Source: Torreya grandis
Taxonomy: Eukaryota; Streptophyta; Pinopsida; Cupressales; Taxaceae
Assembly: GCA_037957365.1 (NCBI GenBank)
Contig: JARHVA010001174.1
Location: 2,161,501 to 2,225,500 of the forward strand
DNA length: 64,000 nucleotides
Direction: 5' to 3'
Positions 59,401 through 64,000 of this stretch are shown here, one piece after another. A model generated the notes under the pieces. It was not told the origin of the DNA, made no database searches, and saw only the letters and a list, made by a program, of their open reading frames with translations. Position numbers and translations under genes: made by a program. Each line of letters starts with the position of its first letter. Position 1 is the first letter of the stretch.

Positions 59401-60175
59401 TATGAAATATTTTCAATATTCCTTGGGATTTTTGAAGATCAAGCTTATCAAAGGTGCATGACTAGTTAAGAAGAGGCCCTACTAGATGAACCTGCATCTC
59501 TGTGTAAAGGTCAAAGAGGAGCTTGACAACATGATTGATAATAAATTATTGTATCATGTTGAGGAGTGTGAATGGATGAGTCCTATTATAAATAACATAA
59601 ATAAGGATGGGCACATAAAAATATGTTTGTATTTTAGACTTCTCAATGTTGTATGTGTAAATGATTATTTTCCAAATCCATTCATAGAGTAAATTTTGGA
59701 GGGTGTCATGGGTTTTGAAATTTACACCTTTATTGGTTTCTCTAAATACCATTAGATCTAAATTGAGGAAAAATATAAAACTAAAAATCATTTTAAAATT
59801 GAGTGAGATTCATTTATTTATAATGTAATACATTTTGGGCTAAATAACATGCTTGTGTTTTTGTGCATTATGGTTTCCACCTTCAAGGACTTCATTCATT
59901 AGTTTCTGTAGCTGTATATTGATGATTATATCATCTATGGATTGGTAAAGAATCACACCACATGCCTTGGGTTGATTTTTTGGCATTTATGTCAACTAAA
60001 AATCTTGCTCAATTTTAAGAAATGTATTTTTTTAACACCGTTTAGAACTTTCTTGGGCAATGTTATTTGTAAGGAAGGAATGTTGGTGCATCCCATGAAT
60101 ATTTACATCATAGTACAACTTGAGGCACTAAAAACCCAAAAATATGTGCATGCATTCATGGATCACACAAGTTAA
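59400..60175 (+). pseudogene. G6 reverse transcriptase, broken
   Basis: The frame 59486-59692 reads VKEELDNMIDNKLLYHVEEC, EWMSPIINN and GHIKICLYFRLLNVVCVNDY, a clear gypsy RT N-terminal half. After stops, YIDDYIIYG carries the catalytic box (59915-59926; Ile for the usual Leu/Val), and 59942-60175 gives LLNFKKCIFLTPFRTFLGNV and GMLVHPMN, the thumb. The frame ends at HTS, where RNase H should begin. Confidence 0.92.
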
Positions 60176-60589
60176 TGTTTTATCAAAATTTGGATCAATA
60201 TGTGAACCAACCATAATTAAGATAAATTGAATTGAATAAAGTATAATGTTGGAAATTGACTTGAAATGAGTAGAATGTATATAAAATATTGTATTTGAGA
60301 AAGTGCAAATGATTGAAATAAGACTAACTATGAAATGAAATGACAAATTTCATTGTTTCTATTTTAGATTTGATTGTGTTGATTGAAAGATGATGAAATC
60401 AATAAAATATGACCAACCTATACAAGTCCCATAATTTGTGATCGAAGGTAAATAAGGTCAGGTTTGTCCTATTAGGGTCAAAACCGACTACCACTTTTGA
60501 CCTAAACAAGTCGGTATTTAGTTTTTTATAAAAATATAAATTTAAATCAGAATCACTTGTGATAACTTAAATTATGTCTATATGTATAT
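60176..60589. other. No gene recognised
   Basis: AT-rich. It includes a small inverted pair (ACCGACTA at 60483 and AAGTCGGT at 60508) but nothing coding. Confidence 0.5.
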
Positions 60590-60749
60590 ATTTGACCTTT
60601 ATAATCATTTATGGTAATGTAGAAGTGGAATTGGTTTGTACATATTGACATGTAGGTGGAGAAATTAATGCCAATGCTACTAACATTAGTGCAAAGCTAG
60701 ATGTGCAATATAATGCACTATTGTAAGATCCGCATATCGAAAACATCAT
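60590..60749 (-). repeat. LTR-A, partial third copy
   Basis: Matches the right end of 44403-44973 (GTAGAAGTGGAATTxGTTTGTACATATTGA, ATGTGCAATATAA, ATTGATTCATG). It joins LTR-L at exactly the same place as at 44973/44974, with the same five bases ATCAT before the junction. Confidence 0.7.
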
Positions 60750-61635
60750 TGATTCATGTTATGGGTATTTAGGACTAGGTGCATGAGGGACAAATGTAAA
60801 TTAGATATAACTCATAATTCTAAAATGGAATGTGCATAGAATAATTCTAATGGTATCAATAAACACATATTCAAATAGAATGGATGTCTTGTATTTTTAG
60901 AAATGTAACTTATATTCAATACAAATGAATAGGGAAATGGTATAATTGTGATACAATTCATGTATGATAGAGAAGCTATGTAAAGCCCAATATATATCAT
61001 TAATGTTATGCATGGCATCAATTCATGGCCAAATGAATATATTACATATTGATACAAAAATATAGGAATAAATTGCAATGTTTGTTGGTTACAAAGAAGA
61101 TGATTACATTTCTTTTCATCTTCCTTGTTGGGTGAAAATTGACCTTCTAGGTACGTGGTGGCTAACTGGTTGAGTGGATAATTGACTGGTTCTAAGTTGA
61201 GAAGTGTCACTTAGAAATATAATCATTTGAATACAGATAAAACATGGATGCACTAGAACTAAGACAAGTGCAGGTGTGTTAGTCTATGAGAAAGTTATAG
61301 TGAGGGGCATGAAACTACTATTAGACTTGGTGTAGAAGAGTAAACAAGTCTAAGAATTGCTATGAGTTGGGTGCATAGGTATACAAATAAGTGAGATAAT
61401 TATGCACAAGATGGATAACATGCACAATATAGAAGATTGCATAAGATCAAGAATTGAACTCCAAGGTGAGAGGTGTGTATGTTACACAAGTGTATAGAGA
61501 AGTGTATGAGGCATGGGAGTTAGGCATGGATAATTCACACTTTCACAAAGATAAATGGTCTACATTTCATCCTTATATAGTTACAAAAATTACACATGAA
61601 TTTACTGTGATTTGTACCACTTAGCTTAATCAACA
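60750..61635 (-). repeat. LTR-L copy 3 (3' LTR of G7)
   Basis: 886 bp, collinear with 44974-45832 along its length; ends TGATTCATG on the left and ATCAACA on the right. The polypurine tract expected at its right side has decayed (TATTTATCTAATTT on the plus strand). Confidence 0.85.
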
Positions 61636-62289
61636 TATTTATCTAATTTAATCACTCTAAAAATTTGATGTGTACCAAAGTAGGTACATGTGTTTATCAC
61701 TTTGATGATACAGTCCTTATCTTTTGGGTGCAAGTGTTTTGTATTGGGATCAGAAGGATGTTGTGTCATTTCTATCTCAATAAGTGGAGGAAAATAAGGT
61801 TAGAGAAGCTCCATGATTTAAACTAGGTGTGTAACCAAGTATAAAGGTAGATGAAAAATGAATGCATTCTCACTTGTTTCACACATAATGGTGTAATAAC
61901 TATAACACATAGGATTGATATTCCTATGTGGAATTTTGAAGTGATATTTCTAAAGGTGCAACTAGAATTTGTCACCAATTTGGAATGTATGAGGTGTGAA
62001 ATGTGCATCATAGCACTCCTTGTACTTTGCTTGGGTATAAGAAAGAATCTATTGGACTTACTAATGAATATTTTATATGGTGCAATAAATTATATACTTT
62101 GCTCACTTACCATTCCTATGCACATGATTTAGTCTAGTTAGTGCATAGAGGAGATGTTTAGAGGTGTTTCAAGATGAAACCCTAGAAATGTTTAGAATCG
62201 AATATGCCTTAGAAATGTGAAGCAATCTATTATAGGAATCTTGAATGTACACAATTTTTTCATTGAAGGTGAAATATGTTCATGGTTAT

Positions 62290-62747
62290 ACATTTATAAT
62301 AGATGGAAAAGTGTTCAATTAACCACTTATGTTTTTCCATTTGTCTATGGATGAAATGTCATTGATCAATCTAGATGTGTTCCCATCAAGTCCCATAGTG
62401 ATTATCATAAATTACTCACAAAACATGAATATTAATAAAATACAATGGATGTTAGGCATCCAAAGTTAACCCAAACATGGTTGAATAAGGATTGCATAAT
62501 GCTAGTTACATAAATGTATTTATTTAAAATGAATATGATATCCATTTTGAAAACTTATCCACTACATTAAACACAATGTCATTTGGAGTCTCATCATAGG
62601 TAGCCCAGTCATGAAATCCATGTTGATATATTCACATGGTCTACATGAAACTAGTATAGGTTTGTAAAGTTGTAATTTCATGTTTATGGATTTGGAAATG
62701 TAATAAAGAATGAAAGAATCAATGTAGAACTCCATGTTTATGTGCAT
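62290..62747 (-). pseudogene. G7 integrase, broken
   Basis: The frame 62562-62747 reads YKPILVSCRPCEYINMDFMT then GLPMM, the gypsy integrase linker into the core (RPWExxxMDFxTGLP). It continues in shifted frames as DKFSKW and LWDLMGTHLDWSMTFHPQTN, with the end of the core near 62335-62360. This is the part missing from G4. Confidence 0.85.
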
Positions 62748-62949
62748 GTGTGACTAGTAGAAGTGTGAATACAATATTTATAGAGTATTTATCATGCCAA
62801 AGTGTCCTAAGGTCTTGGCATAGTGCACCTCCTAGATGAGTCTTTGGTGAGGTGCACCACTAAGAATGCAAAGATTACTGAACTTGTAGATAATTTGGTT
62901 ATAAAAGTATAAATGCTTAACTTATTTTCCTTTTATGAGGCTAGTTTAA

Positions 62950-63310
62950 GTTTTTGTGAGGTCCTAATCAGCTAAGTAGATAGATACCCAATATGTAAAT
63001 TTCTAGTCATGCCTGTCCAATACTATAATGAGAACGTGAATTACCTATTGGCTAATGAAATTTCTTGCCTTGTTTCCCTTCCCTTTCTTGTGCTTGATCA
63101 TGATATGGAACTGTTGTAGGTAAGCCATTTATTTCATGTGGTGCTAATTCTTTAGTCCAAGTCTATAATAACATAAATGGATTATGACCGGAATGTACTA
63201 TCTCCTTCCACTATATGTTGTGACACCATTTCTTAATTAGTTACACAATAACATAAAACTCTTTCTCATAGGTGGAGTACATTTGTACCATGTCATTGAA
63301 TGTTTTTGAA
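62950..63310 (-). pseudogene. G7 RNase H remnant
   Basis: The minus strand near 63070-63130 reads MAYLQQFHIMIKHKKGR, the end of gypsy RNase H. The rest of the interval is worn and assigned from its position between RT and integrase. Confidence 0.55.
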
Positions 63311-63399
63311 TGGTAGGTGACAAGATGTCCTTACTACATGAGTATCATATCGAGTGCATATTCAGATGTATCAATGTGAAGTTTAAAGGAATGCATAAT

Positions 63400-63620
63400 G
63401 TTAAACATTATGATTAAAGCTTGTTATTTCTCATGAGTCTATTTAAACTTGGATTTTGTGCATCTATTTGGCTGAGTGGCCAAGAGATGTGTGAGAAACC
63501 AAGGAAAAACATGTAGTAGAATTTTTCAAGTCTAAGAAAACTCCTTAATTATAGAAGATTGCATTGAGTGGGATAATATTAAATAAGATTTATTTTTTTG
63601 GGATCTTCATGAATTCTTAC
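63400..63620 (-). pseudogene. G7 reverse transcriptase, C-terminal fragment
   Basis: Collinear with 46850-47062 of G4, sharing CAAGAGATGTGTGAGAAACC and CATGAATTCTTAC. It corresponds to the RT thumb and start of the connection domain. It stops abruptly at the LTR-Y insertion. Confidence 0.8.
63616..63620. other. Candidate target duplication, left copy (CTTAC)
   Basis: The five bases before LTR-Y. G4 carries GAATTCTTAC then ATGATC at the matching place, so CTTAC is the predicted duplicated target. The right copy lies outside the window. Confidence 0.5.
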
Positions 63621-63741
63621 TGTAGACACCTAAAAAGTGTCTAACCCTTGGTCATTTTCCCCCTTAGTCCATTCCTAACCCATTCCTAACAATTACTAAT
63701 TTAAAATAATTAACTTATTTTGAATTAACCCCCCCTCCTTT

Positions 63742-63783
63742 GACACCTCACCCATGACACCTCGCGTGGGACACCTCACCTTG
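63742..63783 (+). repeat. Three 14-bp tandem units in LTR-Y
   Basis: Units begin GACACCTC at 63742, 63756 and 63770 and vary in the last six bases. Confidence 0.85.
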
Positions 63784-63947
63784 GACTAATTCCCATCCTA
63801 TGACTCACTCAAGACCTACTCCCACTTCTCTCTAACTGCCTAACAAACTCTCATGCGTATTTAGCACAATTCTCGACTTTCTTCAATGGATAGGGCACTT
63901 GGCAGATGAAAAATGGGCTTAGTGGCTCTTTTTGCCCGTTCTAACCC

Positions 63948-63998
63948 CACCGACGTCGGCCAAGTGTCGACCGACGCTGGTGGAATCACCGACGTCGG
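63948..63998 (+). promoter_or_regulatory. Paired CCGACGTCGG palindromes
   Basis: CACCGACGTCGG occurs at 63948-63959 and 63987-63998, 39 bp apart, with a diverged CCGACGCTGG between (63971). The ACGT core is the kind bound by plant bZIP factors, but a regulatory role is inference. Confidence 0.45.
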
Positions 63999-64000
63999 TT

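Larger units (their letters stand above)
57715..60175 (+). mobile_element. Ty3/gypsy element G6 (PR end to RT)
   Basis: Begins with sequence matching the end of the G2 protease (CCATTGTTAGCAAxGGTCCC), continues through a PR-RT spacer that also matches G2, and reaches RT at about 59400-60175. Its first 500 bp give the uninterrupted counterpart of the Copia-1 insertion site. It seems cut on the left by LTR-A. Gag and integrase are absent. Confidence 0.75.
61636..63620 (-). mobile_element. Ty3/gypsy element G7 interior
   Basis: Same order as G4 (3' interior, integrase, RNase H, RT) but without the integrase deletion. It is broken at 63620 by the LTR insertion LTR-Y. G4 shows the sequence that originally followed (47062 onward). 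Confidence 0.8.
63621..64000 (+). mobile_element. LTR-Y: start of a young, CpG-rich LTR element
   Basis: Begins TGTAGACACC exactly where G7 RT is interrupted. A perfect 7-bp stem (TAGACAC 63623-63629 and GTGTCTA 63637-63643) lies at the end. It has 14 CpG in 380 bp, against one in the 380 bp before it. It includes three 14-bp tandem units starting GACACCTC (63742, 63756, 63770) and two CCGACGTCGG palindromes (63950, 63989). The start resembles 5143. Orientation is assumed plus by that resemblance; the element continues beyond the window. Confidence 0.8.

Noticed and set aside
52250..60175. Endogenous pararetrovirus as the source of the RT sequences
   Set aside because: The RTs are accompanied by integrase, LTRs and tRNA-iMet primer-binding sites in Ty3/gypsy order, and no movement or coat protein motif was seen.

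Overview
The window looks like intergenic DNA from a large plant nuclear genome. It is very AT-rich and CpG-poor, and almost everything recognisable is a decayed LTR retrotransposon of the plant Ty1/copia or Ty3/gypsy type. I found no convincing host protein gene, rRNA, tRNA or CRISPR array. The style of the pol and gag remnants (copia gag opening with an SSINLLTPF-like motif, Sirevirus-like gag with a CCHC array, gypsy proteases with LLGRPW motifs) and the depth of nesting would suit a gymnosperm-sized genome. The species cannot be fixed from the sequence alone.

Layout. 1-2640: a plus-strand gypsy fragment (G1: protease, linker, possible G-patch), interrupted by a long (TA)n tract; a polypurine tract and LTR-like start follow at 5132-5143. 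5.9-13.8 kb: no recognisable gene, one dispersed repeat pair. 13860-16468: gypsy gag and protease (G2), cut by a complete Ty1/copia element, Copia-1 (16469-22449), which has LTRs, primer-binding site, gag-PR-IN-RT-RH remnants, polypurine tract and the target duplication GTAGT. G2 resumes at 22455. 28050-43360: a minus-strand gypsy element (G3: gag, RT, integrase) whose integrase is split by Copia-2 (28778-38661). Copia-2 has about 3-kb LTRs, the target duplication TTAAA, and a gag-only interior.

44403-57700: minus-strand gypsy DNA. An outer element G5 (LTR at 57153-57700, gag, RT, RNase H, integrase, probable second LTR at 44403-44973) seems to contain an inner element G4 (44974-50250) and a separate LTR-like block at 53455-55463. 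57715-60175: plus-strand gypsy G6, including RT. 60590-63620: G7, a second copy of the LTR/3'-interior arrangement of G4. 63621-64000: the start of a CpG-rich, apparently much younger LTR insertion that runs off the window.

How it fits together. There is no pathway here; the content is a stack of insertions. Related copies within the window act as natural empty-site controls: G6 shows G2-type sequence without Copia-1, and G4 shows G7 without the terminal insertion. All coding regions are broken, mostly by stop codons and residue changes of the C-to-T / G-to-A kind expected from decay of methylated cytosines. All family assignments come from reading translated motifs by eye.
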